This document shows positions 13,299 to 25,300 of a DNA stretch of 64,000 nucleotides, piece by piece. The position numbers and the translations under genes are program-made. The stretch comes from Eonycteris spelaea (lineage: Eukaryota > Chordata > Mammalia > Chiroptera > Pteropodidae): the NCBI GenBank assembly GCA_003508835.1, contig PUFA01000170.1, positions 1,488,001 to 1,552,000 on the forward strand, in the 5' to 3' direction. The notes below the pieces were generated by a model. It did no database searches and was not told where the DNA came from. It was given only the letters and a program-made list of their open reading frames with translations. Position 1 is the first letter of the stretch; each line of letters begins with the position of its first letter.

Positions 13299-13520
13299 GT
13301 GAAGTGTGGGCAGATAACCAACAATCCAGAGTGCAAATACTACTTGTGTCTACAATGTCTGGTTGTACCTCATGTACACTACATAGATCTGAAGATCGCC
13401 TATCGCCGCACATATTTTAGGCCAGAAGTTCAGGACATGGGCCAGATGCCTAAGGAAATTTTATGCCGGAAAGAGAATATCCATCTTCTAGAGCTTTTTG
13501 AGGGCACCAAAGAATCCTGA
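13299..13520 (+). other. Open frame of 73 codons downstream of the CpG island
   Basis: A 73-codon frame (MKCGQITNNPEC... ending FEGTKES) about 480 bp to the right of the AGL island, in the divergent direction. I recognise no domain or family. It has several CpGs but no clear splice signals or signal peptide. It could be a decayed coding exon or retrocopy, part of a divergent non-coding transcript, or chance. Recorded because it does not fall in a repeat I recognise. Confidence 0.2.
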
Positions 13521-13689
13521 GAAAAAGGATAAAAGATTTGGAATGCGGAGAAGACTCTCTTGCTTTGTTTATTGTGGAATTACTGTAGGTTCAAGAGCAG
13601 TGAGGGGTTAAGAAGTAAAGATAGTTTTTTGGTTTCAGTAGATTTCTGAGAATGGCTAATTGCAAATGGTCCAAAACTGAGTTTGGAAC

Positions 13690-14510
13690 CCATAGTTCAT
13701 TTATTCATTTAACTAATATTTATTGTGCACCTACAATTTGCCAAGCACATAGGTGCTGGGAACATGGCAGTGAAATAAAGTGTCTGCTCTCATGTAATGC
13801 CTAAATTTTATTGGTGATAGACAAATAAATTATATGGGATAATAAAGGGCTGTGAGGAATAAAGCAGAGAAAGAAGTGTGGAAGAGGGAGGTTGGCAATT
13901 CCAAATACAACAGCCAGTAAAGGATTTGCTGGTAAGTTGACATTTGATCCCAAGCAAAGAAGAAAGAGGATATCCAGGGTAGAGGGTTACATACAGAGTT
14001 ACAGGAAATGCAAAGGCCATGAGGTTGGAGCATACTTGGTGAATTCAAGGAGGCAGCTATAGATGAGTGAAGAAGAGAGTGGTAAGAAATTAGGACAGAT
14101 AGATGAGGCAGGGTGGGTGGCCAGATCTTGTAAGCCTTTGCAGGCCATTACAAGATATTGGGCTTTTACTCTGGGAAAAGGATCTATTGGAGTATTTTGA
14201 AGAGAGGAGTGGCATAATCTGATTGCCCTTTTAAAAGGATCACTCTGGAGCTTTGTAGAGAATAGCTAAATAAATTGTGGGGTTTGGTGGAAAAGGAAAC
14301 AAAGATATCAGTTTGGAAGCTCTTTCCATGCCCAAGCAAGAGATAGTGACGTGAACACATGCATGCATGTGTGTGAGAGAAAGAAAAGTAGGTATAGCAA
14401 TGAAGGTGGTGAGAAGTTGAATTATGGATCTATTTTGAAGGTAGATCCTCCACAATTTTCTGATGGAAAGATAGGAGTCAAGGATTATTCCAAGGTTTTT
14501 AGGCTAAGCA
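13690..14510 (+). repeat. Old interspersed repeat, long copy
   Basis: Starts with TTTATTGTGCACCTACAATT and AACATGGCAGTGAAATAAAG, then GCAAAGGCCATGAGGTTGGA, GCCAGATCTTGTAAGCC, GAGTGGCATAATCTGATT and GGATCACTCTGGAGC, then GAGTCAAGGATTATTCCAAG near 14476. This is the same order as the copies at 2490 and 35870. All short ORFs on both strands here are chance. Confidence 0.65.
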
Positions 14511-14514
14511 ACCT

Positions 14515-14815
14515 GAACTTTACTGTCCAATAGAAATATAATGTGCCACAGAGGTGATTAAAAAAGGGAGAAAAACAGGTGAGATTAATTTTAATAATAT
14601 ATTATACTTAGTATATCTGAAACATTATTTTTAAATGAAATCAATATAAAAAGTTATTAATGAGATATTTTAGATTCCTTTTTCATACTAAGTCATCGAA
14701 TGTGGCATGTATTTTACACTTTCAGCATGTCTCAGCTCCCATAGCTACATTTCAGGTGCTAGATAACTTCATGTGGCTAGTGGCTACTATATGAATAGTG
14801 CAGAAGAAGCTGCCA
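14515..14815 (+). mobile_element. Non-autonomous DNA transposon relic
   Basis: About 300 bp that starts with CTGTCCAATAGAAATATAAT and ends near CATGTGGCTAGTGGCTACTA and ATGAATAGTGCAG. It includes TTAATTTTAATAATATAT and CAATATAAAAAGTTATTAAT. The order matches a common mammalian MER-type DNA-transposon MITE. Class is likely but family is not asserted. Confidence 0.55.
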
Positions 14816-15224
14816 TTTAACAAGAAAGGAAGAAAAGGGAGGGAGCAGGACTTGAGGGAGAAATTTAGGAGATTGTCAACAACCAAGTGAAGATGTCTGT
14901 CCATTTGTTTGAAATGACTGTCAAACATCCAAGAGGAGATACTGAGTTATCATTTATAGCCCTGGTCTCTAAAGTAGTGCTTTTCAAGTTGAGTCATAAG
15001 CCATTGAGGGTTGTAAAATCAATTTTACTTGCAACCAACAAGTTTTAAAATAAAATAGGAAAGGTCTGAATGCATTGTAATCTGGTAACCATATTATTTC
15101 ACAAAAATCTGTTTCTATTATGTTTTGCTATACTGGGTCATGTCTTCCTACTAGGGATCATAGTTAAAAGCAAGTTTGAGAGCTACTACTTTAGAATGTA
15201 TGCTGTGTAGCATTTATGATTTGT

Positions 15225-15430
15225 AATTCATGATTATGAAATGATGCCTTGGTTTGAATCCCAGCCCTGCTAACTAGTTGTGAAGCTTGGAAGATACTTG
15301 ACCTCATTGTGCTTTGGTTTTTCTAACTGTAAAATAGGGATAAATATAGTGCCTATTATTAATTAAATGAAGACGTTGACTTGTGCTTGATATATACCAA
15401 GTGCTTGTGTAAGTGCAAATATTAGAGCAG
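15225..15430 (+). repeat. MIR SINE
   Basis: Plus-strand MIR: GGTTTGAATCCCAGCCCTGC, TAACTAGTTGTGAAGC, GACCTCATTGTGC and AACTGTAAAATAGGGATAA are the tRNA-derived and core segments in order. Confidence 0.75.
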
Positions 15431-16449
15431 AGTGGGCCCCTGATCATGTCGTGAAACACAGTTCACATTTATGCTTTCTTCAGGCTCTCCTTTCCATGCT
15501 CTTTCCCATTTTCAGTCTCTTTAAACTGTCCTCCTGTTGATCACTGTTCTCCAGGCCTCCAAAATTGGCCTTTCCTGCTGTCCTTCCTCCAGCAAAACTC
15601 TCATTGCAGTGTCCACTGTTTCAGCTAGAAAGGCAGAATAAAACAGACTGATGAAACAAATACCTTTAGCAGTGAATTTTTCTTACACAAATGCTTAACT
15701 TTTAAAAGAAGGTTTGTTAATTCAAATGACCTTTATTTTGGAGATTTCATATCATGAAAAAAAGTGAAGAACATTAAGTAATGGAAACATCACGATTTAA
15801 TGTGATGTGCCTCTATGATTAATTTTACAAGCACATAGTATCCTTTAAAAAAAAAAAAAGAAAGTCACACTTGTGCTATTTGCGAAGTTCTTGGAATGTC
15901 AATGAATTTGCAGTCTAGGGCAGCCTTTGTTTTGGTGAACATTCATCATGTGTCTGTCTTGTGTACACAGAGATCTGTATGTAAACAATCTCAATGCTCG
16001 AGTTTTCAGGAGAAAAAATCTCTGAGGAACATCTGATGGATAATCTCAGTTATTCGGCAGTGACTCTAGTGTTTTCTAAAACATCGATATTAATGCACTT
16101 AGTGAAAGAAGGGCTGTGGTTGGAAGGTTTCTTCAGGTTTATGTATGTATGTATGTATATGTTTCCTGAAAGGAAGGAGTTAATTGGGGTATTATTCATA
16201 GTTAGGTCCCAATCCTGTGATCTTCTGGGCCTGAGGTGGATAGAGCTGCCTTATTTTGTTTTTATACTCAAGTATTTTCTACGTATTTTATTTTGCAGTG
16301 ATTCTGTGAAGAGATAGCGGGAAAATGGGAAAGGAAATAAAGTCAGAGAAGTAGGAGGATCTGAATATGATATAGAGATATAGAAAACCAGAGAGAGATT
16401 TTTCAAAAAGGACCTAGTACAACATAAAGAAAATTAATTTGGGGGAGAA

Positions 16450-16620
16450 ACAAACCTCAGACTAGTTTTAATCTCTCTGAATGACAGTTGATTCATCCAT
16501 AAAATGGAAAGAACACCTCACTTTAGGGGTTGATATGAAGATCGGATGAGATATTGAAAGCATTTAAAGTGTTTATTATAGCATTTAGCATATACTAAGC
16601 TTTTAATAAATGATAGCCTA
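16450..16620 (+). repeat. MIR SINE, 3' part
   Basis: Starts near CTCAGACTAGTTTTAATCTC, then ATTCATCCATAAAATGG, GATCGGATGAGATATTGAAA and AATAAATGATAGCC, as in the MIR core and 3' end. Diverged and partial. Confidence 0.6.
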
Positions 16621-17254
16621 AAAAAGAAAGGATGATGGCTAGTCATCTTTGCTGGGTCATGGATGGCAGTCAGACAAATTAGATGAGGAGAAAGCTCCTG
16701 GGACATAGCAGAGACAAAAGACACAATCAAAAGGTCTTTTAGTCCATGAAGAGAGTAGAAAGGTGAATTCAGAGAGCAAAGTCAGAGCCCAAGGTTTTAG
16801 CCTATCATAGAAAACAGGTAGGGCAGAACCTAAGAAAAAGGTAAGAGTTAGTCAGCGTACAATGAATATTTCTTAATGAATTTATTGCAGATGTACATAT
16901 ATAGAGATAAATATAGTTGTACTTTTATTCAAACAAAAAGAAAACTCTTAGGGCTCTTAGAGTTTGCATAGGAAAAGTAATTTTAAAATTCCTAAGCACT
17001 GATATAACAAATTAGTTAAAAGCAGTATATGACATGCACAGAGACCATGATAGGAGGAAACTCGAGAGGTCTTAGTGGTGATCTTTTATTTCTCCTTAGG
17101 ATGGGTTTTTAAAAGTTCCTTGGCCTTAAATTTAAAGCTAAATCATTTACCCTTGCAAATAAATTTAACTTTCTGTTAAAATCTTGGCTCCAGCATTTCA
17201 TATAGAAGGGTTTAGAGTTGAAAGTAGATTTGGAGAGAAAGGACCAGGAAGAAG
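16621..17254. other. Intergenic, no recognised element
   Basis: Unique or very decayed sequence between a MIR and LTR-like DNA. No gene seen. Confidence 0.5.
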
Positions 17255-17880
17255 TGTTGCAGCAAGCAACACCCACCCAATGGAGGAAATTGGACGCTCA
17301 GGCAACTTTGTTAGCAGAAGGAGAATTTATTACTGTCGGAGAGTGTTGGGCATTCAACAGACCCAAAACACCATCTCCTCTTGGTTAGATTTATTACAGC
17401 CTATATACCTCTGCAGTGTCCATGCAAGGGGCATGTGATTCCTTTGTCTGTGCTTCATGACTCAGGATGGGAGTGGGGGGCTGAAAAGGGGGAGGAATTT
17501 CCAGACCACTGGTCTTACAAGTCATTTGTCTTGCAACCTTGGCGTTATCAGTGCTGTTATAGGATTCTCGATCATAGAGACGGGACATTGAGGCCGTAAG
17601 TAGGAAGCATCACTTATTAATGCCAGCACCTGCTCAGCGGATTCCTATTCAAAGGCTGAGCCCTGACTGTAACATAACAAGCAGTTTTATACAGTCTTGT
17701 TATTCCTACACAGCTACAGAGATAAGGAAAGACATTAGTTGGTTGGCAAGCCATGAATCAACAACTGTGAGCTGGAGAGTCCTTGAGGAGAGGGAGGTAG
17801 CTATGGGAAAACATGTTAGCTGGAGAAAGGACAGTCAGGAATGGGCTTTAACTGGCTGAGTCTGCCATTTCTGCAAGCCT
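17255..17880 (-). mobile_element. LTR-like sequence, perhaps two adjacent units
   Basis: Read on the minus strand there are two promoter-plus-polyA arrangements. The first has TATAAAA near 17687 followed by ATTAATAAGTGATGC near 17615. The second has GGTATATAGG near 17405, then AGTAATAAATTCTCC near 17330, and ends in GCTGCAACA at 17263-17255, so the plus-strand edge is TG. This U3/R/U5-like layout suggests endogenous-retrovirus LTRs, both minus. I could not find convincing target duplications. Ends and number of units are uncertain. Confidence 0.4.
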
Positions 17881-18039
17881 TTTCCTTCGTATTTTTCAGA
17901 TGCTTCCTCTCTTCTCTTAGATGAGCTTGAATTTGATTTTCCATAACTGTCAAGGCTACTTAAGCTGCTTATGACAGACAATAGAACAAAAGAACCATGG
18001 CTTGAACAAGAGAGAGATTTACTTCTCTTTCATGTAAAC

Positions 18040-18055
18040 AGTCTACAGGTTAGCA
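18040..18055 (+). repeat. Target-site duplication, left copy
   Basis: AGTCTACAGGTTAGCA, 16 bp, identical to 20267-20282. It defines the left edge of the L1 derivative. Confidence 0.92.
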
Positions 18056-20266
18056 GAGGGGAAAAAATGGCATAGATGTAGAGGCTCATTCATTCCTCTG
18101 GCGACCAAATCAAAGTTGTGATGGAAACAAGAGCAGCAGCAAGGAAAGATCTGGGATGAACAAGCCATACAACTAGGGAGAAATCGAAGAAATTACCCTG
18201 CAACGGGAGAAAGGAGTACAGGGCGAGGACGTGGGGCTGCCCAGTCCCAAGCTGCTGAATGAGACAGAGGCTGTGGCAACGGCAGCGGTGGATGCCTCTT
18301 AAAGGGGCCACGTCTGCAAGCAGATTTTTGTGGTGATGGACCTGCTCTCTGAGCACCAGTGCCAGGTCTGCTGCTCAGGGGGCACCAGGGACTTACAGGG
18401 AGACATTGTCAGAGTGAGGGCAGTGGCGAGACTCGCTCTGCACAGAAATGCCGGCGGTATCCATTGTTCCCTGTTGAGCTCTCCCCACTCCCAGGGTGCA
18501 GACACAGCACCACCACAGGTCGCTCTGCCCAGAGGATTCCCTGAAACCCCGCCTTCCCAAACTGGCAGCCCCATCCAAGCCACATCCAGGTGTATCCTCA
18601 GTGAGTCAGGTGCTCCTTGCTGAGCAGTGCCTAGACTCACACTGGAGGCAGCTGGCCTCAGTTTCTGGTGTGGCCTTTTGAGGCAACTATAAGCACAGCA
18701 TCTGTGGATTGCTTGCTGAATCTTAACAGGTGGCTTCAGAGGAGTAGAGGCTTGGGCTAAATTTGGCCTGCAACTGAACCCCTTTCAGGACTGTGCCACT
18801 GGACACCTATTTCACAGGATTCTAGGAGTTTTGTTTAGTACATAGAAACAATGTGGAAAAACAGCCAGAATGGGAAGACAAAGAAGCAGAAGCTACATGA
18901 GAGAAGAGAACAGAGATCCAGACATAATGGAACCAAGTAATCTAACAGGTGCAGAGTTCAAAACATTGGTTATAAAGATGCTCAGTGAACTTTTGGGAAA
19001 TGTAGAGAACTCTAACAAAGAGAAAAAAACATAATAATGGAAATGGAAATGGAAATTATAAAAGGGAATGAGTCCGAAATGAGAACACATTATCTGAGAT
19101 GAGAAGTATATTAAATGGAATAAACAAAGGAATAAATAAGTGAATAAAGAAGAGGATCAAATGCCTATCTAGAGGATGAGAAGCCAAGGACATCAATCAG
19201 AATGCTGACTATAAAGATGATTTAAGGAGGATAGGTCACTTAAGGGTCCAAATATCTGTCTGATTGGTGTAACTGAAGAAAATCAAGATGTTGAACAGCT
19301 GTTTGAAGAATAATGATGGAAAACTTCCCTAACCTGGTGAAGGAAATGGACATAAAACCCCAGGAAGCTCAGAGAATTCCAAAAATCAGGGATCCAAAGA
19401 GGCCCACACCAAGACACATCATAATTAAAAATGCCAAAGGTTAAATACAAAGAATTAAAAGCAGCAAGAGAAAAACAATTTACTATAAGGAACACCATAA
19501 GACTGGCAGCTGATTTCTAAAGAAACTATGCAGGACAGAAGGGCTTGGCAAAAATATTTGACAGGATGAAGACCCAGGATCTACAACCAAGAATATTTAT
19601 CCAGCAAAGCTATCATTTAGAGTTGAAGGACAGAAAGAGCTTCCCAGACAAAAATAAGCTAAAGGAATTTATCACCCCAAGCCAGTATTACAGGAAATGT
19701 TGGAGGGACTTCTTTAAGAAAAAAACATGTATCAAAAACAGGAATAAAGAATGGTAACAACTACATTCCTATCAATAAGTACCTTAAATGGAAAAGAATT
19801 AAGTGCTCCAACCAAAAGATAGAGTGGCTGAAAGGATAAGAAAACAAGACCCCTACATATGAAAAGAAGGAATGGAAAAGATATTGCTTTGATGGACCTA
19901 GAAGGTATTTAAGTCAGACAGAGAAAGATAAACACTATGATTTACTTATATGTGGAATCTAAGGAATAAAAAGAACAAACTAATCAAAAACAGACTCAAA
20001 TATAGTGGACAATTTGGTGACAGATAGGAGAGGAAGGTTTGGGGGACTGAGAATGGGGTGAAGGGCTAAAGAAGTACAAATTAGTAGCTGATGGATGGTC
20101 ACAGGAATGGGGAGCCAGCATAGAGAATGCAGTTAGCATTAATATGTTGGCTAGTTGGAGGGTCAGGGGAGGGAGGAGCAATTGGGGTGGTATAGTTTTA
20201 CAAACTATATAAATGTCTAACCAATGTACTGTATACTTGAAACTAATTAAAATAACTTTTTTTAAA
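18056..20266 (+). mobile_element. Internally deleted L1 (half-L1-like), plus strand
   Basis: A 2.2-kb LINE-1 derivative bracketed by perfect 16-bp duplications. Order: 5' UTR (5'-truncated, 18056 to about 18840); degenerate ORF1 (about 18850-19740, containing the ORF1-typical blocks GATCCAGACATAATGGAACC and AAACATTGGTTATAAAGATG); the first codons of ORF2 from ATGGTAACAACTACATTCC at 19752; a junction near 19884-19888; then the extreme 3' end of ORF2 (GATGGACCTAGAAGGTAT) and 3' UTR to an A-rich end at about 20266. About 3 kb of ORF2 is missing, including endonuclease and reverse transcriptase. The junction is shared with the element at 57964-60440. ORF1 carries stops, so the copy is dead. It must have been mobilised by proteins from other L1s. 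Confidence 0.88.
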
Positions 20267-20282
20267 AGTCTACAGGTTAGCA
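20267..20282 (+). repeat. Target-site duplication, right copy
   Basis: AGTCTACAGGTTAGCA, identical to 18040-18055. It immediately follows the A-rich L1 end. Confidence 0.92.
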
Positions 20283-20984
20283 ATTCGAAGCTGATGTAGC
20301 AGCTCTCTAATTCATTAGAAAGCCAGATTCTCTAGCTCACAGCTTTCACCCTCTTATATCTGGACCTCATTGTAGGCTGCCAGAACTTCAGTTCAGGCAA
20401 CAGGATGGTAGAAGGAGAAGGCTGAAATTCTTCCCTTTAAAAATGTCTGGATGGAATACCACACAACATTTCCGCTTGTATCTTATTAGCCAGAACTTAG
20501 TCATAAGGTACATGTAAATACAACCTTTGTCTAGGCAGCAACGAAACTAAAGAAAACTCAGGTTTTGTTATTCAGGAAATAGAGAGCAGCCAATGAGCTT
20601 GCTAAAACTAACTCCAGAACCAGCCAACTTACCCTCCTAGTCACAGGAGGACTTGGGTAATCATGTTCACTGAATGTTTACTCCTGAAAGGAAGAAGACA
20701 GGGTGAATGAAGCTTACCAGTTATTCTTCCCAAATTTAGCAGTCAGGTAAGTCACTCTGCCTCCCCAAGAATGGAGTGAGTTAAAGAGCAAAGTGAAGCC
20801 AGGAGTTTGTTTAGGGAAACTCTTTCCTCAAAGAAAATGGAATTAGAGAACAGCATTCTTCAGGCATTGTGCAACTCATTTAACCCTTTTGTGCTCTGAT
20901 CTAAGCTGTAATTTATCTTCCAACAATTTGCAAAAATAAAATGTATGAAATGTTTTAAAAATTGATACATGCCCAATAAATAGT
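20283..20984. other. Intergenic, continuation of pre-insertion sequence
   Basis: Joins seamlessly to 18055 if the L1 derivative is removed. No gene recognised. Confidence 0.5.
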
Positions 20985-21205
20985 TAATATCAGCTAATAT
21001 TTAATGGGCATTTAGGAGACACGAGGCACTGTTTCTAAGCCCATTATGTGCGCTAACTCAATTCCCAAAATGCTGCTATTACCCCCAATATGAAGATAAG
21101 GAAACTGAGTCCTCAAGGTTAAGTAACTCGTTTAAGGTCACATAGCAAGCAACTGGAGGAATGTGGTTTCAATTCCGTTCTCAGTGATTTTGTTCAGTAA
21201 ACTAA
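20985..21205 (-). repeat. MIR SINE
   Basis: Reverse-complement MIR: TTCTAAGCCCATTATGTGCG, GATAAGGAAACTGAGTCCTC, AAGTAACTCGTTTAAGGTCA, then GTTTCAATTCCGTTCTCAG. Confidence 0.7.
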
Positions 21206-21724
21206 ATCTAAGGGCACTGGTGTTATCCCTGTGGCCTGGTAATTAATAAAGGTTTATAAATGGAAATTTGATGTTGCGGACTTTATATATGGGCGTGTTA
21301 ATAGCAAGATTTCCCTCCTCCCTGGGGGATATTCCAGCTAATCTAAAAGTCATCTCAGGACAGCTCGTTGGAACTCTTTCCCTGTCTTACCCTCCGCCAT
21401 GGGTCTGGGTCTGGGTTAGATGCTCCCCTTTATGCTCCTTTGTTATATGATATGTGGTATCATGTTGTATGATAACTGCTTTTCTGCTTTTCTTCCTTTT
21501 GCATGAGAGACCCTGAGGCAGGGACTGTGTTTTCTGTCTCTGGATGGCAGAGTTGTAAAATTATTTACACTTTTTAGATATACTAAGAAATCATATTTTA
21601 TTCACCTTTAAAAATTTAAATAAACTTTTAATTTTAGAATAGTTAAGAAAGTAGTTGCAGAGAGTGAACAGAAAGTTTCCATATATTTGCTCCCAGTTTC
21701 CCCAATTGTTAACATCTTACAATA

Positions 21725-21728
21725 GTAT
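21725..21728. repeat. 4-bp target duplication of the LTR, left
   Basis: GTAT directly before the TG at 21729, matched by GTAT at 22247-22250 after the terminal CA. Confidence 0.8.
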
Positions 21729-22246
21729 TGAAAGACTGGAATGATCCCATTTTTCTGAGTGATCCCAAGATGAATTGTACGAAAAGTTCCCCAAAGGCCA
21801 GTGGTCAAGAACAATGCCTTATCACCTGGTCAAACCAGCCAAGCCAGCTAATCGGTGGGCCCTTAAGGCACCCCCCCCTTATTTCCTCCTGCACATATTC
21901 TGATTACTGCACCCGGCACCTTTGCACTCGGCCCTTTCTGCGCACGGCCCCCTCTATACGCAGCCCCAACTGCACACGACCCCCTTTTGCACGCGGACCC
22001 AACAACCTACCACCCAATCCCTTTAAAGGTCAACCTAACCCCCATCGGGTAACGCCAAGTCATCTCCCCAAGGCTTCAGTTTTACCCTTTAAATTAGGTC
22101 CCAGCCCCTCGTTCAGGGCTCTCTCAACCACTGCTGCGTCAGTGAACAGTGGGGTCCACACTCGAGTTTGTCAGTAAACTCCCTCTTGCGCTTGCATGGG
22201 TGTCAGTTTCCTTCTTGGCTCGTGAGTTCCAAACCAGGGCATTACA
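21729..22246 (+). mobile_element. Solo LTR, gammaretrovirus-like endogenous retrovirus
   Basis: 518 bp starting TGAAAGACTGG and ending GGGCATTACA. It has TG...CA ends and a 4-bp direct duplication (GTAT), as expected for a class I (gammaretrovirus-like) provirus. U3 holds a C-rich run of degenerate 16-18 bp units between about 21905 and 22012. A polyA-signal-like CAGTAAACTCCC lies near 22172. No internal retroviral sequence follows, so it is a solo LTR formed by recombination. The 149-codon open frame at 21728-22177 overlaps almost the entire LTR and is not a gene. It may still carry promoter activity toward the right. Confidence 0.82.
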
Positions 22247-22344
22247 GTATGATATATTTGTTACAATTAGTGAACCAATATTGACACATTATTATTAACT
22301 ATAGTCCATTGTTTATTCAGATTTCCTTAGTTTTTACCTAATGC

Positions 22345-25300
22345 CCCCCAATAAATCTAACCTATCTGACACCATATATAGTTTTTACAATATTATTGAC
22401 ATTTCCCTATGCTATAGTTATAACACCATGACTATTTTGTAGCTATCGATTTGTAACACTTAATTCCTTCCCCCATTCACTCATCGCTCTACCTCCACTC
22501 ATCTGTAATCACCAAAACGTTCTTTGTATCTATACGTTTGTTACCATTTTGTTTGTTCATTTATTTTTGTTTTTGAGATTCCACATGTAAGGGAGATTAT
22601 ATGGTATTTATCTTTCTGTGACTTACTTCACTCAGCATAATACCTTGTAGATCCATCCATGTTGTTGCATATGGCAAGATTGTATTCCTTTTTAGGGCTG
22701 AGTAATATTCCATCGTATATCTGTACCACTTCTTCTTTATCCATTCATCTGTTGATGAACACTTAGATTGCTTCCATATCTTGGCTATTATAAATAATGC
22801 TGTAATGAACATATGAATGCACATAACTTTTTAAATTAGTGTTTTGGGTTTTCCGGATAAAAACCCAGAAGTGGAATTACTGGGCCCTTTTTGTCTCTTG
22901 TTATAACCTTTGTTTTAAAGCCTTATTTTGTTTGGTATAGGCATTGCTGCCCCAGGCTTTTTGTTTGTTTGTTTCCATTTTCATGAACTATCTTTTCCCA
23001 TTCCTTTATTTTCAGTCTGCACATGTCTTTGATCTGGAGTGAGACTCTTGTAGGCAGCAGCATATGTAAGGGTCTTTTTTTTTTTTTTTTTAATCCATTC
23101 AGCCATCCTATGTCTTTTGACTGGAGCATTTAATCCACGTACATTGAAAGTAATTGTTAATAGATATATAGTTATTGCCATTTTGTCACTCATATTTTTG
23201 ATCTCCCCCCCGCTCCCCTTCTTAAAGAAGTTCCTTTAAGATTTCTCATAATACTGGCTTTGGGTGATGAACTCCTTCAGCTTTTTCTTGTTTGAGAAGC
23301 ACCTGATCTGTCCTTCGATTATAAATGATAATTTTGATGAGTAGTGTAATCTTGGTTTGGTCCTTGCTTTTCATCACTTTGAATAGTTTGCAATCCTTTC
23401 TAGCCTGCAAAGTTTCTGTTGAGAAATTAGCTGACAGTCTTATAGGAGCTACCTTGTAGGTGAATGACTGCTTTTCATTTTCTGCTTTTAAGATTTTCTT
23501 TGTCTTTAACCTTTGGCATTTTAATTATGATGTGTCTCAGTATGAACCTGTTTGGGTTCATCTTGTCTGGGACTCTCTGAGCTTTCTGCGCTTGTGCGTC
23601 TATTTCCTTTGCCAGGTTAGGGAAGTTTTCCATCATTATCTCTTCAAATAGGTTTTCAATTCCTTTCTCTCTTCTCCTTCTGGTACCCCTATAATGTGGA
23701 TGTTAGTATGCTTGATGTTGTTCCAGAGGCCTTTTAAACTGTTCTCATTTTTTTGGATTCTTTCTCTTGTTGCTGTTCCAATTGGGTATTTTCTGCTACC
23801 TTATCTTCTAAATAGCTGATTCGATACTCTGCTTCATCGAATCTACTGTTGATACATTCTCATGTATTCTTCATTTCACTTATTATTCATTTCTGACTTT
23901 TTTTAAAAAAATATATTTTCTACCTTTATTTTTTTGTTTCCTCTATGTCGAAGTTATCACTGAGATCATTGAACATTCTTATAACCAGTGTTTTTAACTC
24001 TGCATCTTGTCTCCATTTTGTTTAATTCTTTTTCTGGAGCTTTGTTCTGTTCTTTCATTTGGAACAAATTCTTTGTCTCCCCATTTTGTCTTCCTCCCTG
24101 GGCTTGTCTCTATGTATTAGATAGATCTGCTATATCTCCTGGTCTTGGTAGAGTGGCCTTATGTAATAGGTATCCTCTAGGGCCCAGTGGCATAATCTTG
24201 GTTATCTGAGCCAGGTTCTTCAGGTGTGTCCCTTGTGTGGGCTGCTTTTGCCTTCTTGTAATTGAGCCATATTCGCTATTGGCATGTCAATGGGAGAGAC
24301 TGACACTCAGGCGGATTGGTTGTGAGGATTGGCCATGATTATAGTGGAGGAGCTGCTTTGCAGGGGCTCACTCTACAGAGAAAGATTCACTTTAATGGGG
24401 GTACATGCCTTCTGAGTCTGCCGTTTGGGTGTGTCATTTGTGAAAGTAGTTGGGTGGTGCTCTGGTGTGGTCTGAGGCTGGCCACTGGTATGTTAATTCT
24501 GGAGCCTCTTGGTTGGGGCTCTGTTGCAGGCCAAGGTCAGCCACTGCCTGTGCCCTGCCCGAGGCTACTCGGTATGGGCTACAAAGTGATATGCAGATGG
24601 TTGCCATCTGTATTGGACTTGGCAGTGCCTGGGAGAGGTTAAGCTGCAAACTGAGGCTGGCTGCCAGTCATGTTATGATTGGGGCTGCTTACCAAGAGGT
24701 TTGGGGCATGCTGAGGCCAGATGCTGCTTCTTTGGGGTTTGTGAAACTTCGAAAGGCTTTTGAAAACCCACAGCATGAGCTAAGGCAGGCCATTTGTATG
24801 AAAATGCCACTAGAAGTGACTTGGGTGAACCTGCAAATTGAGTGGGCTGAGGTCTCAGGGAATCATCAGGGCAGGCAGAAGGTGTTAGTCAGATTGATGG
24901 AGACATAGATATGGTGCCCACCTACATCTGCTCATGCATGCTTGGTCAACAAAGGAACAATGTGTCTGCTAGAACTTCTGTCTGAGAGAAAACTGCCTCT
25001 CCACCTCGCCCTAAAGCCAGATAACTCATTTCCTCCCCATAAGACCCTGGAGCCTTTTTGAGCTGCTGCCTCAGTGCTGGAACTCAGAGTGAGTGAGTTC
25101 ATGTGTGGGCCCTTTAAGAGGAATGCCTGGGACTTTAGCTGCCCACTGCCTCACTTAACCACAATCTTCGCTGGTTTTCATAGCCAGAAGTTATGAGGAT
25201 TTCTCTTCCCAGCACTAGAACCCTGAGCTGGGGAGCCTGGTGTGGGGCTGAGAACACTTGGTCCTCAAGTGGGCCTCCAAAGCTGAGATAGTCCTCCTAT

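Larger units (their letters stand above)
21590..22344 (-). mobile_element. Old L1 3' UTR, split by an LTR
   Basis: Minus-strand L1 3' UTR. The block TTAACATCTTACAATAGTAT ends at 21728 and resumes at 22251 with GATATATTTGTTACAATTAG, then CAATATTGACACATTATTAT. The inserted LTR and one copy of GTAT account for the gap. The right end near 22344 meets the 3' end of the next L1. Confidence 0.75.

Noticed and set aside
21728..22177. 149-codon Pro/Thr/Ser-rich plus-strand frame
   Set aside because: It overlaps almost entirely with the solo LTR U3/R region. The composition follows the C-rich tandem units.
24316..24908. Plus-strand frames of 108 and 152 codons
   Set aside because: They are antisense to the G+C-rich 5' UTR of the minus-strand L1 at 22345-25515.
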